Source of the DNA: Lateolabrax maculatus
Taxonomy: Eukaryota; Chordata; Actinopteri; Acropomatiformes; Lateolabracidae
DNA length: 64,000 nt
Direction: 5' to 3'
Assembly (NCBI GenBank): GCA_031216445.1
Contig: CM062218.1
Coordinates: 13,942,001 to 14,006,000, forward strand
Part shown: positions 1-14,195 of the stretch, piece by piece
Numbering within the stretch: the first letter of the stretch is position 1
Layout: each line of letters begins with the position of its first letter
The notes under the pieces: model-generated
What the model was told of the DNA's origin: nothing
Databases searched by the model: none
What the model saw: only the letters and a program-made list of their open reading frames with translations
Program-made: the position numbers and the translations under genes

Positions 1-144
1 ATTGGAGGGTGAGCAGAAAGTCCTCTAAACCATTCATTGTGTCCTTACAAAAGCATGGTCTTTCTCATTATCCACAACGCTCTGTACAGCAGCCTGATAG
101 ATCAGCTTTAAACTTTTTTTCTAATTTTCACTTCTGTTTTCCAG

Positions 145-3100
145 GGGCTTTGCGGTCACTCTGCTTTATGGGAAGATCAACTCAGAGAAACACCTAGAAA
201 AGTGCGAGCACTCTTACTTGCCACCCACCCAAATTGGTATATTGAAGGTAAAAGCACTTAAACACACACATTTTATCTCACCTACACAAACAAATGAATT
301 AGTTGTTAATCAAGTTCCTTTGTTGATTAAGTCTGCTATTCAGTTACCATGCAGAGCATTAAAGTTTTCAGTTGATTGCTCGCATTTAATTGAGTCATCT
401 TTCTGTATTTCTTTTTGTCTCCTTCAGACGTTGGATGAGATGAGGCTGGAGATGAAGCCTATAAAGATTGACAGAAGACTGACTGGCTCCAGTTTCATAG
501 ATGAACCACTACAGCAGGTGTGTGTGTGTGTGTGTGTGTGTACCTTTGTGGCTTCCTGTGCATTTAGTACGTGTCAAAGCTTCACCAGCATCATGTGTAT
601 GCCTTTGACAATCAAGCTGAGGGATCAAGAATTATAAAGTTTGATGACAAAAGATTTGTAAAGATATCACACATGACCAATGTTCTGTGTTTATAATGAG
701 TTTTATACATTCCCTTTTGAGTATTTCTTGCCTCTTGTACATTTTTTCATTACCTTTTAGTTGCCTGTGTATTAGGTACAACCAGTTCTGACTAATGCAA
801 TCTAATACCACAGTCCTGCAATAAATCCTACCTTAATGAAGGTTGAAATGTTCGAGAAGCGATGATTCAACTTTATGATCATTTTGGAGGCAACAGTTTG
901 TGGTGCTGTAGAAACGTATTCTGTGTTGTATTTACTATAAAGTATAAATTACAGTTGCAAATGCAGCTATGACCATGTGGTATATCTGAGTGATTGGTCG
1001 TGAAAAGCATTGCACATATGATAATGGGACAACGGCTAAGGAGAGAAGCCAACCGAAGATAACAGGATTATTACTGGGTGACAAATACGAGCACTCCAGA
1101 CTTTTTGGACACTGGCCCACTTAAGTCACTGTCTGACCTGTCAGCTGGCCCAGGTCAGCAACTTCTCGGCCTCAAGCCATAAAGTAGTCATCACTGTCAA
1201 ACACCGCATGACCCCCTAAAGCCTCAGTGTCTTACATTCACAGGACATTGTTGTGTCATTGGATTAGTCTTGAGCAGGATGTCTGTCAGCTGATAAGTGT
1301 CTGCCAAAAAATCCATTTTTCCAACAAAGGAAAATATAATTAACACAAAACTTTGGAAAAATGCATGACAAATAACTAATTATGTAATAGATTAATTAAA
1401 TTAAAATGGGTACTGACAAAGCATGTTGCTGGCAAACACAAACACAATTTTACCTCTTGACTTAATACTGAATAAATTTCAGTTTTATTCTATATTTTTA
1501 TGAGGTTGAGAGATAGCACACTCATTAGTGGTACACCTTCTTCACACATATATTATCTTAATTTCTTTTTGTCCTCATGTTTGTATATGATTTCTGTAAG
1601 TATCACTACTTTCTTTCTAGACATCAAAATAGCTGGTTGTCTTTAAAATCAATTTTGTTAATTTTACTTCTGATTAAGTAGTGAACCATACACTGATTTG
1701 TATTCCTGAGGACCTAAAGAAACACATTTTCATTTGTATTAATTGAATAGTTTTATAAATTGCTTTTAGTGGGTATTTCATATGTATTATCCTTAATTAC
1801 TTTGTCTGCAAAACAATATTTAAATGTATTCTAGATTACTTAAGTCAAGGAAGCAGATAATGTGATTACACATGTGGCCTTCTAAAATCTTATCAGACTA
1901 TCCAGAAAAAAAAAACTGTCTGTCGTGTCTAACGAAATCTGTCCTAACAGAAAGTGGAACTGAAAGTTTCTATACTGTTACACTGTCAGTGTTGCACCAA
2001 CGGTCTCTTCATAATGTAGCTTAATTAAAATGAATGACCATTGCAGTGCTGAAATGTAATATTTTCATTATCTGGCTATGAGTCTGCTGTTAATTGACAC
2101 AGAATCTTTTTTGGCTTAACTCATTCATAAATAGATCCTCTAAATGACAATTATGCTGTCCGTCAGCATTGCACACAGTGAAGATGAGCTTAGTGGCTTT
2201 TGTCTCATGGTTACAGTTTTTCTTTCCACCCTATCCGGTGGTTACAACACTAGAAATTAGGCATGTGGTCCTCAGTAAAGCAGCGTGGCCGACCAAATTC
2301 AGTGCCGACACAGCAGTTTGTGATGGTCAGTTGACACTACCTGCTCTACTATAGTGCTTCTGTTTTCCCTTCCTTCCTGGGAATGCACACTAATCATTTC
2401 AGCCACATGTGAACCTCGAGATCTTGCACAGCTAAATGTGGCATCAAGTAAACTCTGAAAGGCATTTGTGGTCTTTTTCTGGCACATACTCGTTGTCTCT
2501 TTCCTGAAATGCACTCACACAGAACAACTTTCATGACACAATCTTCTTCCCCTCTGCAGCTCAAGCAGTAGCAGCATATACTGCCAGTTGTATTGGTACA
2601 TGTGGCTTGATTTAATCATACCACTCAGCTGTATCCTTACTGTATGCGACAGAGTACAGCTAAATGATTGATTTACCCTGAGTGATTTCCTAGGACCGAT
2701 TCTGTTCAGTGGTTGTTCTCAGACACTGACAATCAACAGATTTAATTGTGTTTCAAATAAGACTTATTTTCCCACGTCGCACTCAAATCTTGTCCAGTAT
2801 TGAATTAACCTGCTCCTCAATCCCTCTGTTTACTTTCCACCCCCTCACTCCAGCTCATCGGGTTGTCTTTGCTAAATTTCTTTTCTATTTTCCACCTTTC
2901 CTCCTCTCTCCTCCTCCATATTTCTTTGTCTCTGTAGGTGATCCAGTTTGCTCTAAGAGACTATATCCAGTACTGGTATTACACTCTGAGCGAGGATGAG
3001 TCTTTCTTATTGGAGATCAGACAAACATTGCAGAATGCCCTCGTCCAGTTCTCTACACGGTACAAGACGCATAGACACACATACATTTTCTGTCTTCATA

Positions 3101-6100
3101 TTGAATGTTTTATACAAACCCAATGTCTTCTGTATTTTCGTTTTCTTTTATTTTAAAATATTCTACATTATATGTCTGTGTGTGTTTATGTGCCAAGGTC
3201 CAAAGAGGTGGACTGGCAGCCTTACTTCACCACTCGCCTGGTGGACGACTTTGCCACCCATTTACGTGTCTTTAGAAAAGCCCAGGATCGCCTCGCCGAC
3301 AGAGAGGACAAGCAAAGTAAGCAGACGTATTAGTCCGCACTTGATTTCTTACTCACAGTAGTCATTAGTGTGTGTGGCATGTCTCCTGAGTTGATTTAGC
3401 TTATTTTTAACAATGACTGTGATTATTTAGCTGAAATGAGATTATTTAGCAATTAAACAATTGCGGTGCAGAAAATTCTTCCATAAAGCTTTTGATGACG
3501 TTCGATGATGAGAATTTTGACAGTAATGATGACGACAATGAAGAAAAAGTGATGTCTAAACAGGGGATATAACAGAGGAGCTGGTGGACTCCTTCTTTGA
3601 GGCCGAGGTGGAGATGGAAAGGAAGATTTGTCGAGACGTTGTGTGCACTTCACATAAAGATGAAGAAGGTAAACACACTTCAGCAGGGTTTCGTTTTACA
3701 GTTCACACTGTCATGAAGAACTCTTCCCACAAATGCGTTGCCATTCGATGCTGTAACCAGTAAAAACTTAGAGTGTGTGTGTGTGTGTGTGTGTTTCAGG
3801 TTTTCTTCGGGATTTGTGTGAGTTGCTTCTGTATCTGTTACTACCTCCTGGAGATTTCCACAACAAGAACATGAGATACTTCCTAAGGGTGAGTGCACAT
3901 AAGATAAACAAACACAATATATCACTCTCACTTACAGTCGGTCAAACGATCACAACATATGTGACTTCATTGGTCTAAGATGCGTACGTGAGGCGCGAAA
4001 TCACACACAACCTGTGTTGTTAATTTATCATGGCTCACTTTGGCTGCCAGCCAGCCATGAGTGTTATTTTCCAACAACCTGAATAGGTTACACTGCCGTA
4101 CCAGGCTGTGTGACGGCATGTTATCAGTGAACATTGTTATCAGTGTACTTGGAAATGCGCTGATGTTTTTTTTGTTGTTGTTGTTGTTGTTTTGTTTTTT
4201 GTTTGTTTGTTTTTTAGGAGGTGTTGGCACGTGGTGTGCTACTTCCTCTAATCAACCAGTTGAGCGACCCAGACTACATCAACCAGTTTGTCATCTGGAT
4301 GGTGAGAGTTGACACACCCATCCATACCTCCTACCTATTACCCATTATCTGAACTTATTTTTTGTAAATAATATAAAAAATATCCAGGAAACAATCCAAA
4401 AAGCAGATTAAATCGGACAGAAACAGCATTGGAACTTGATATCTATGTTGTGGATGTGTAAATGTATGTAATTTTGTATAGATACGGGACTCCAGCTGTA
4501 ACTATGAAGCCTTCATGAACATCCTGAAGCTGACAGACAAACCTTTTGAGCTGGAGGCCGTCAAGGACAGAGTGCTGGAGGAGCTGCAGTACCTCCGCTC
4601 CCTGGACACCGCTGGAGATGGTGGGCACTCACTTTTCTCACTCTCACTGGCTTACAGACACGCACAATAATTTGTCACGTGACTAGGAAGGCACAAAGCA
4701 CATACGTTTTTGTCTAAATAAATGTACTGCTTTCCTCTCCTCCCTTAATATCTTTGTTTCTCTGTCCTTCAGACATCAATGTGATCAAGAACCAAATTAA
4801 CAGTCTACTATTTGTGAAGAAGGTGTGTGAGACCAGGATCCAGAGACTACAGTCTGGCAAGGTGAGAACCTGCAGTACGGCCTTCTAGTGCTTACACTGG
4901 TGGAACCCATTAAAACATACATTACCATTTGACAGTGACTTTGACCTGATGGTCGAATATTGTCCGCAAGTATCCGCTGCAATTGCTCAAAGTCAGTTTG
5001 TTAGTGAAGTTTTATCTTTTTGGAGTCAGCTCACTAAGGATACACTTTTATAATTTCTGCTCTGTGTACCAGACTTTGCTTATCCTTTTCCTGTGTTGTG
5101 TAGGAGGTGGATGCTTTGAAGCTGGCAGCCAACTTTGGCAAGCTGTGTGTTATCCCACTGGATCACATCCTCATCCACAACATAGCCCTGCAGTTCTTCA
5201 TGGGTAATTCTGGAAATGCATCATCACATATACCACAGATGCCAAATGTCAGTGTAGTCATACCAAGGCCTTAATCCTGAACATTTCTGTTAATCATCAT
5301 CATAATCCATAACTTATTCCATTTCTCTAGAATGTATAACCCCAACCTGTCTCGCTAGGCATACTCCCTTTCAGTCCCACATGACCTCGTCAGACCTTTT
5401 TAAAAGGTCACTCCACTTCACAGATCAGATTACAATAGAGTGTGTGCGCAAACTAGGGGTCAAACCAAGTTGCATCAGATCTTGTGTGGAAAATGAGCAA
5501 GAGCCAACAACCTAAGCGTTATGGTTGGTTCTGTCATTGTAGCATTTATGCTGCTTGAAATGTTTTTTTAATAACATGTATAGATAACCAAAACTTAAAT
5601 CAACCAAAGTTAAAAAAGTGGAAGGGACGGGGCCACAGTATCATAACCTTCTTATCTTATTTTCATATTATCCAAAACAGTTAACTAAGAGTGTAACAGT
5701 AGATGGATCTTAACTTACAAGATAAGCAGACACCACAAGCAGCCAAAAATACTGAACATATTAAAGGGACTTGTCCACTCACTGCATATGTATGTGTAAC
5801 CAAAGTGCTGTAGTACACAGACACCATTTGGACCAATTCTTGTTTGTCTGTTGATCCAGACTTCATGCAGGCAGCGGGGGCCCAGGCAGAGCTTTTCTTC
5901 TGGCTCACAGTGGAAGGCTACAGGGTGACAGCTCAGCAGCAGCTGGAGGCCATGCAGGGCTGGCAGAAAGATGGCAAGAAGCAGCCCAGTGCCACCAAGG
6001 GACTCCTGAAGGCTGCTGCGCTGGGTGTCTACGAACAATACCTCTCTGACAAGGTAGGAGGTGCAATAGGATCACATGTGTTTCAAGTCAACAGTCATTT

Positions 6101-7883
6101 CAGCCATAAAGGGGAAATCTCTAAATAGAAATGTTTTGGTCTCTCAGAGGATCTGATTATACATGTTCCTGTAATTTTCTTGGTAAATTACATATAAATG
6201 TACTTGCTTTTTGTGGTCTAATATTTTGAGAAAGCATCTACTGACATCTGTCTGCTTCTTTTGCCTACCCAACAGGCGTCTCCCAGGGTGCAGGTGGACG
6301 AGGCGTCCGTAACAAAACTAGGGGAGAAGCTACAGAAAGACGACCCCACGCCAGAGATATTTGATGAAATACAGAGAAATGTACTAAATCTCTTCTACAC
6401 TTTTATCTGTATTCGAGGGAATTTTATAAACTGTGCCACACCATGCCCAATGTGCTACCTTGCCTCTGTTTTCCACCGGTTAACAAATTGTTTTACACAC
6501 ATTTTACGCCAGGTGTATGAGATGATGCTACGCGATGAGCGCTACTACCCCTCCTTCAAGCAGAGTCCTCTCTACGTCCGCATGCTAGCAGAGCTGGACA
6601 TGTTGAAAGAGCCGAGCTACCGGGGTTCTGATGACGGCGATGGAGAATCCTTCAATGGCTCTCCCACAGGAAGCATAAACCTAGTACGTCTTCTTCACTT
6701 CCTTTTGCATGACTCAGAAAAAATGCTAATGTGGAGACACATCTGGTATTGTTGTTGCCACCCGTCATCCACAGTGAAGCTGCACTTTACTGTGTTACCT
6801 TTTTAGCAAACTACGCAGTTAAATACATGACTTGTTTGTTCTGTTTTCAGTCTTTGGACGACTTGTCCAACTCCTGCCATGATGAAACTATGCACCTACA
6901 TGCCTTCATCTCTGACACAGGTACACATGCACACATACTCAGAGACTTAAATACACTCCTTTTGTGAGTATATTGCCATAATGTCTAAAAGCACAAGGCC
7001 TGTGTGTTTTCTTTGATTTGCTGTGGCACATTTTGCTTGATGTTTCTCACATTTTCACTAAACTGTCAGTCTTTGATGATGTCAGATTTAACACACTTTC
7101 ACATGTTGTGGGATTTGGGTGTGCTCGTGTTTTAAATTGTGTGAATTTGTTGAGTATACTCGGTATCTGTCAGCCCTGATTTGTCCCTCCCAGCATGTTT
7201 TTTTTCTTTCAACATTTCAACTTCTAGCTCCATTCATCATGCCTGCTGTGTCACTTCATACTGTTCCAGTATTCTTTATTTCTTTCATTCCTTTTTTTCT
7301 GTTCTTCCGTTTTCCTTCCTCCTCCCTCTCTTACCTTTCCTGTCATTCTGTCACATTTTCCTCCCTTTTATCTCATTTCCACACCCTCTGCTCTGCATTC
7401 TTCCTTTTGCTGGCTCTTCCCCCATTCACCCTTTTGAACCTGCACATACCCTTCTTTCTTTCTTTCTTTCTTTCTTTCCCTTCTTTCTTTTCTGCTTTCA
7501 TCCTCCCCCTCATCCTCCATTCCCATTTTGGATGTATTGCCGGGCGGGGTAGCTGACGCTTGTCTTCCCGGCTTCTGGGGTACTGCAGGGGTTTGCAACG
7601 ACCACGGTAAGACCTACGCGCTGTACGCCATCACTGTATTCAGACGCAGCCAAGACGGCAGTGAAGACTGCTGGAAGACCTATCGGCGCTACTCGGACTT
7701 CCACGACTTCCATATGAGGATCACGGAACAGGTGTGTGTGAGTTATGATTCTTTTTCTATACCAGTTGTTCAGAAGTCAGAGCGTTAATATTAGTGTTAA
7801 AGCATGAAGCAACAACTCATGAACTTTATTGTGTCCATCTGACTGGTGTGTGTTTGTGTGTGTCTGTGTGTCTGTGTGTCTGT

Positions 7884-7929
<46 letters not shown>

Positions 7930-10527
7930 TCTGTTTTAGTTTGAGAACCTGGCGTCGATCCTCAAGCTGCCAGGGAAAAAGACCTTCAACAACATGGACA
8001 GAGATTTCTTGGAGAAGAGAAAAAAAGACCTCAATGCTTACCTACAGGTAACAGTTTTACATGTTAGTGACTTGTCAAATATTGAATGCCTTTATTGTCT
8101 TGCATCATTTTGTATGGAGTGTATATCAATAACTTTTGCGTGTGTTCCAGTTGCTGCTGAACCCAGAGATGGTGAAGGCCTGTCCAACTCTGATTCCTTA
8201 TGTCTATGACTTCTTAGAGAACAAGGCCTACAGCAAGGGCAAGGGAGAGTTTGCACGCAAGGTCAAGACATTTTTTTACATTAATACGTGTTTGAGTCTA
8301 ATTTATTTACTGCCAGATAACTGCAAATATATAATGCATTTAGTTAAGATTTTCATTTTTTCTCCTTTTTGTTTTATCCCCCCATCAGATAGACACATTT
8401 GTTAATCCTCTGAGAAGCTCCATGAGAAACGTGTCCAATGCGGTGAAGTCACTGCCAGACAGTCTGGCTGAGGGCATGACCAAGGTGTCTGATAACATGG
8501 GCCGCATGTCAGAAAGACTGGGCCAGGACATTAAACAGTCCATACTCAAGGTAACACCATCACATCTAATGAAGGAAAACAAAACAGTCAGCTATTTCTG
8601 TAATTTTCTTTTCGTATCTGTCGGTCAGTTAGCTTTGAACCTAGGCTGTGGTTATAATAAATGGACCAGGGCACTAGTCCTAACAAATCCTTGTAGCCTC
8701 TCTACAACTGTAAATAAACCACAGTTGTCCTCTTTTCTTCACTGTTCTGACAAGTTAGTTCATCCATTATCTGACTGTCTAGAGTCCGCTTCTTTTTTTT
8801 CCCCAGGTGCCTCCTCTCCTCCCCAAGTCTGACATCGACCCTGAACACTGTCGAGTCTCTGCTCAGCTTGATGACAACGTGAGTCAGTGGGCTTGTTGGG
8901 TGCTGGGTGCTTTTTTTATTTCCTTGTTATTTTGGTTAAACGGTCATTCATATATTTAATTGTGTGCTCAGGTGGATGATAACATCCCGCTGAGGGTAAT
9001 GCTGCTGCTGATGGACGAAGTGTTTGACCTTAAGGAGAAAAACCAGTGGCTGCGCAGGAACATTAAGAACCTGCTGCAGCAGCTCATCAGGGCCACATAT
9101 GGAGACACCATCAACAGGTCAGGCACATATACAGAAGACTAATTTGAAATGTTTATACTAGTTATAAATAACTTAATGGGTTCTTCTAAAACAGAGCTCA
9201 AACTCAACCAAACCTATTAGCAATCCTGCAGAACTTCTTTTGGTTTAAGAACGATGGTTAGTTCAAAGTATTTTCATCAGGAGGACTTTATAAATCTTTA
9301 TGTCACAGGAGATATATCAACCAGGCCTTTAAAGTAACTAATACTCAGATCTACATCCTATTTTCCAGTAAGTTAAGCTGTTTTGGTGACGTGAAAAGAT
9401 GATTTGTTTTAAACCATTGATAAAACCAAAGATGCACAGTCAATATGTTTACTGCAGAACCGGTTGCACCCGAGCAACCAACAAAATATGATTAACGTTC
9501 GCAGATCAAAGGATGTGACTGAACTCAAGTACACACATGTTCAAATCTCTAAGATGTCACACAGAAGTCTTGTCACACTAAACAAAGAGCAGTAAATGGC
9601 TTCACACAGAGCACAACCTGAATAATCTTTCCTTTGTGTCTGTAGGAAAATTGTGGATCATGTGGACTACATGACCTCACCAGAGCAGGTTGCAGACTAT
9701 GTCAAGAAGTTCAGGTAACCCCTCCCCCTTTCTTTCAGATAACTCTGATTGGTCAGAAGGATTAGGACTAACCCCTCAGTGTCTCTGTCTCCGTACAGGG
9801 ATTCCTACTGGCCCAACGGTATTCTGGCTGAGACGCCGCCCCGTCGGGACAAGAGCATTCGTATGAGGACACGAGTAGCCGCCAAGACCAGCCTGCTGGG
9901 CATCATGCCAGGTGAAAACACCCCCCCCCCCATTAATTATGTTATCACCCAGCCCCGTTAGGAACTGCTTCATCCACTCTTTCCTCATTCTTGAGGCCTC
10001 CACTCTTGTACAACTGAAACGTTCTGTTGGAAAACCGTTCCGATCATGCATAAATTTCACCTTTTGTGTGGCTTGTCCAGGTTTGTTTCTGACTGTGGAG
10101 TACACTTATTGTTTCTAGCAACTGTCTTTCATCTGTCCTCTTGCACGGGTAATTTTGTAAAAGATTTGGTGGTATGTTCGCCGCACTTCCATTGAGTTTC
10201 ATATCTCTGTTTAACTAAACAGTTCCGTGCTTCATTCTTGCCGTAATTCCACAACAAAGGGGCAATTACTATATTTCTTTCCCCACCTCAGATGAGCTGA
10301 AGCACATCATCGGAGCAGACACCACGAGAAAGGGGATACTCCGTGTCTTCGACATGTTTCAGTACCAACCCATGAACCGTCGGCTAGTCTACGTTTTCCT
10401 GGAGGGCTTCCTGGAGACGATGTTCCCCCAGTACAAATTCCCTGAGCTCTTTGTCAAGCTGCACTCGCGCTCGCCACGCATCCACAGATATAGCCAGAAA
10501 CTGAAATCATCCTCCCTCAAGAGGTGA
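145..10527 (+). CDS. snx13: sorting nexin 13 (RGS-PX1), 5'-partial, 23 exons
   Basis: Sorting nexin of the RGS-PX group; family members act at endosomes and ER-lysosome contacts, and SNX13 is described as a G-alpha-s GAP. Exons: 145-247, 428-517, 2938-3059, 3198-3316, 3564-3668, 3800-3888, 4218-4301, 4482-4620, 4773-4861, 5104-5203, 5860-6053, 6276-6380, 6513-6683, 6851-6920, 7589-7731, 7940-8047, 8151-8261, 8389-8550, 8807-8878, 8972-9117, 9646-9714, 9799-9911, 10292-10527. They join in one frame for 912 residues after a split first codon. Visible domains in window numbering: PXA about 65-250 (DYIQYWYYTLSEDESFLLEI), RGS about 340-460, PX about 527-647 (TYRRYSDFHDFHMRI), nexin-C about 735-860 (MTSPEQVADYVKKF), ending in LKR. 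The N-terminal membrane segment lies upstream of the window. SNX14 and SNX25 fit worse. I see no counterpart of the short YADYDPYAV segment I recall just before the PX domain of the human protein, so that exon may be absent or missed. Confidence 0.95.
518..2937 (+). other. snx13: large snx13 intron
   Basis: AT-rich intron between the second and third exons in the window. It opens with a (TG)n microsatellite directly at the splice donor (about 518-541). I see no conserved coding block or recognisable transposon in the rest. Confidence 0.8.
7849..7930. repeat. TG-rich compound microsatellite in an snx13 intron
   Basis: TGTGTC-type units give way to pure (TG)n immediately upstream of the polypyrimidine tract and acceptor of the exon at 7940, at about 10 bases distance. 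Confidence 0.9.
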
Positions 10528-12960
10528 CAGGAGAGGACAGAGGCAACTGGACATGGGCCGACTAGACACACACAGACTTGAGAGCTGAGAGTGAGAGTGG
10601 GGGGGCTTGATGTGAATGTTGAAGTATGTGTGTGGGATTTCTGCCCTTCCACTTCCCTCACACTCTTTTCAGTGAAAACACTCCAATTATCCAGCTGATA
10701 ATTTCTGTCCAGACAGAACTGAAGGATGAACGACACACACTCTGCCCTCCTCTCACTCTGTGAAACACACACAAACACACACACACACACATGCGCAAAC
10801 ACAAATCCTGTATTTTGCACCAAGACTGAACATGGCAGTCTTTTCTTTTAGTTTAAATATTTTCCTCCTCCTTTTTGGACTTTTAATTTGTTTAGCTTCT
10901 AGCCAGTCAATGCTGCTTTCTCGTGGTCCAGAGAGCAGACCAAAAATACTGTATTGTTTTTAAACTGCAGGAGTAGATAGCATAGACCCACACCTTGCCT
11001 TACCTTCCCGCTTCTGGCCGGCACAGTGGAACATCTCAGTGACCTGGCCACTCAGCCGTAGTCAAACTTACCCTCATGCTGTAGACGTTTTATCTGCAAA
11101 AAGCTGCACACTTGCTAACATACAAATATTCTGTTTCCATAGCAACCAAATATGTCAATAGCACTGGGTTGAAAAGGCGCTGTTTTTAAAAATGTGACTG
11201 AACAAATATGGGTCGAAAGGATGATTTTGATTGTCCTTATTTAATCTAGCCTCTATGCTTCTCTAAACATGATCAGATTTTTTTCCTTTTTTTTCTTCAA
11301 AGTGTTACATCATCTGTACCACCCATGATCCTCAAAGAATAGGCCACATCCCCTTTTAATGCTACTGTCATAACCTGTGATGACCAAAGCTCATGCTGTT
11401 CCATACGTGTGTGTGCACTGGTTTGATGTTGGGATACTCGGAACATTACTGTGCTTTATATCGTGAATCATGTGAGGAAAGGGAATGCAAGGTTGACCTT
11501 TTATTGACCCTAAAGGTGAGGCTGTGAGACACACTCAGGTGTGTTACAGTTGTGGGAGGCTCAGCTCTGGCTGTCCACGCACACCATCAAAGAATGTACT
11601 CTGGTCTAGTATGTATTTGACTCGTGTAGAATTTTGTGTGAATGAGTCTGTCTGTGTGTGTGTGTATTTAGCACGAAGATGCAACCCTCCTCAGTCAGAA
11701 ACTGTGCCAGTGTGAGCTAGTGAACCAGCCTTAAAACTATATACAGTATGTACTGACCAAGAGACACACGCTAGAGCTCCTTCACACGACTGAACGTTAC
11801 AAGGAAATCAAGATAGAGATATGGAGATATATCCCTAATCACTTTTATTCAGAGAAAATGTCTTTAATTTTGTGCAATATTTTTTCTTCTTTAATGCATG
11901 TGCATTTTGAATCATTGTATACTGAAAAAAAGTATTTCATATTGTTTTAATAGTAGAAAACATGAGCGAAGCTTCCCCAGAAATGTCTTCTTATCCCAAC
12001 AACTTAACATTCCGTTGTTGTAAAAGTACAATGTTTATTTTACAGACTTGTTTTATAAGTCTGAGGTTTTGTTTTGTTTTGTTTTGTTTTTTGGTGTGTG
12101 GGGGATATTTTCCACTCGTCAGTCACCCACTCAGACAGAATACTGCAGGATCCGTGTTTTTCAGTTGGGCAGTGGTAAAGTTTTTCTGTGCGGCAGTCCG
12201 ACGTTTAGCTCATTGGGCTACAGCTAGTTCAGAGGCGGCCTCAGACAACTGCTTCTTTTTAACCCATAAGTGGCGTTTTATGCATTCGAGCCTGTTGAGT
12301 GTGAACAGATCTTTTGTTGTTGTGAACTGACAGCTGGAGGGACCTCCCTCCTGTCCAATAAGCTCACAGGAGAGCCATGACCTGTGACCAATGGAATCAC
12401 TGCTAATGAGCACTTAACGTAGCAACTGTGGCAGGGCCTCTCCCGTTGGCTGGACGGAGCCCCACTCTGCTGCCGTCACTGGATGGCACTCCCTCGTCTG
12501 CTTTGATTTGCTTGCACTGAGCAGCCCTGGCGGAGTCTTGATTGGCTGAGTAGGAGGACATGAACTGGAGCCTCTCTTACTGAGAGGTGGCTATTTTGTC
12601 CCCGTGGTGGAGGAGAAAGTGTCACCTCTAACTTTCTGCACACCCCTCCATACCGGAAGTCTTGTCTTTTTTTTTTCTTCTTTTTTTTTTAACCCCAGTA
12701 TTTATGATAATCTATGATAATGAAAAGTGTGCATATCTGTGTACAGTATGTGTTAATAGTGTGCCTAAATGTACTGTCAACTCTATTTTCATATTTTTCT
12801 TTAACCTAAAAAAAAAATCAATCAGAATGTCATGATCATTTTACGCAACTGAAAATGACTTTAGGGTGTTTTTTTGCATCATGCTTATCAAACTCTTCCT
12901 TGTGAGCAATTGTGCTCAGATCAGTATAACACTAATAAAAGGTAACTCAGACTAACTGAC
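10528..12960 (+). other. snx13: snx13 3' untranslated region
   Basis: About 2.4 kb without a convincing reading frame follows the snx13 stop. It contains a (CA)n tract near 10765-10790 and a TTTTG repeat near 12068-12090. An AATAAA signal at 12934-12939 is the likely polyadenylation site, with (A)n tracts beyond it. The end point is inferred. Confidence 0.55.
12934..12939 (+). terminator. snx13: polyadenylation signal AATAAA, snx13
   Basis: Canonical hexamer about 2.4 kb after the stop codon, on the gene strand. It is the first strong candidate before the convergent dmac1 gene. Confidence 0.5.
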
Positions 12961-13825
12961 CCACAGGGTGTATATTGTCTTCAGTATGTTTGCTTTCTGC
13001 ATTTGTAAAGATTTGCAGGTTCTGCGATGGGCACTATATAGGTATTAATGAAAACACTACTGATGTGGCTGAAGTTTCCCTTGCAGCTCAAAAGGCTGAC
13101 TGTCTGCTTTAAATTTGAGGGTGCTTACATTCATGTCAGGCAAAACGTGTACGAATTGTAGACCTGTTATTTTCCTACTGCACTGTTAAAAAAAAAAAAA
13201 AGTATGTATTAAAAGGGATACGATGCATAACTTCTAAGTAGAGAGCCAAAACGGTAGATGACAAAAACTTCAAAAATAGTAATTTTACCAGTAAAATACT
13301 CCAGTGTAGAAATTTATTTGAGATTTTTGCTGTTTATTTTGTAAGAAAAAGTCTCAAGACTTTTGTGGAGCAAAAGCAGAGCCAATCCAAGTCTGTTTGG
13401 AGCCCTGAGCACAAACAAATTAGTTCATTAAGTGGGAGGGCGCTCACACCATGCTGGTTAATACCACACATTTAAATATCAGCTATATATGGGACATAAC
13501 ACTTATTTATATTTTTAAAGCATATGTGATTTAACTATTGTAATATACTCAGTCTCGGAGTTTTTTGCTTATAGGTATGAATAGAGATATTTTCTGCATT
13601 AAAAATGAGAGCAATGTGTTTATGCATACATTTTCAAGGATGACAGATAAAATTGCATTTTCAATGAAATATGATCTTTTTCATTTTGCAGGATGAAAAC
13701 AACTTTTCTACACACTCAAACAGTTTCTTTGGCTTGGTGTCATATTGTCCATGAATATGTGCACAACACCTCGCAGTCGATTTTTTTCCAACCATTTCGT
13801 GCTGTCGTGAGCCTCCGAACAGCCT
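12961..13825. other. intergenic, snx13/dmac1 convergent gap
   Basis: AT-rich sequence between two convergent genes. It holds an A13 run near 13189 and probably the dmac1 3' untranslated region read on the minus strand; candidate AATAAA on that strand lies at about 13333-13338. No coding block seen. Confidence 0.5.
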
Positions 13826-14195
13826 TCACGTCTTCCTCTGCGATTTTCCTACGGGATCAGTGATGACAACAACTCCCCACGCAGCCAAACCTGGAAGACA
13901 AACACGCGTGTTCATCGTCAGTCGTTTCGGGGGACAAGTGACGCGACACCTGGAAATACAGCGCGCCGCGTTACTCACTTGCAGCGAATGTAATCTGTGC
14001 CACCGTGCCCATGGAGGTGGGCCCGCCGTGTCGCATCACTTTGCGGGCTGCGTTGAACACATACGCCGCAGACAGGATCAAACCCCCGCCGGAGATGATC
14101 CGGCAGCTCCAGCAGCTCTTGAACGCCTGACCGGTTTTCGACAAGGGGCCGTCGGCTCCTCCTGCTGCTGCTGGGGCTCCTGGTGCTGTTGACAT
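13826..14195 (-). CDS. dmac1: distal membrane-arm assembly component 1 (TMEM261 family)
   Basis: Small inner-mitochondrial-membrane protein; DMAC1 is needed to assemble the distal membrane arm of respiratory complex I. Two minus-strand exons: 14195-13979 and 13890-13826 (217 + 65 nt), giving 93 residues. The donor reads GTGAGT and the acceptor CTTCCAG, and the codon joins across the intron. The Ala/Gly-rich leader is followed by the family signature KSCWSCRIISGGG with its CxxC pair, then a hydrophobic helix (LILSAAYVFNAA) and a second short segment, AAWGVVVITDPVGK. The second exon is too short for a simple ORF scan. The start is the first ATG in a GC-rich stretch (about 14100-14290) that looks like a CpG promoter. 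The length is close to that of the human protein. Confidence 0.88.

Noticed and set aside
218..637. 139-codon ORF overlapping the first two snx13 exons.
   Set aside because: It runs through an intron and a TG microsatellite in a frame other than that of the gene.
7119..7556. Two overlapping plus-strand ORFs of 145 and 123 codons rich in Phe, Ser and Pro.
   Set aside because: They arise from a pyrimidine-rich snx13 intron with CTTT repeats and have no domain.
145..10527. Identification of the first gene as SNX14 or SNX25.
   Set aside because: The exon-by-exon sequence (DYIQYWYYTLSEDESFLLEI, GRMSERLGQDIKQS and the LKR end) fits SNX13; the related proteins differ in these blocks.
12190..12240. 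tRNA-like GTTTAGCTCATTGGGCTACAGC box.
   Set aside because: No acceptor stem or B-box at the right distance.
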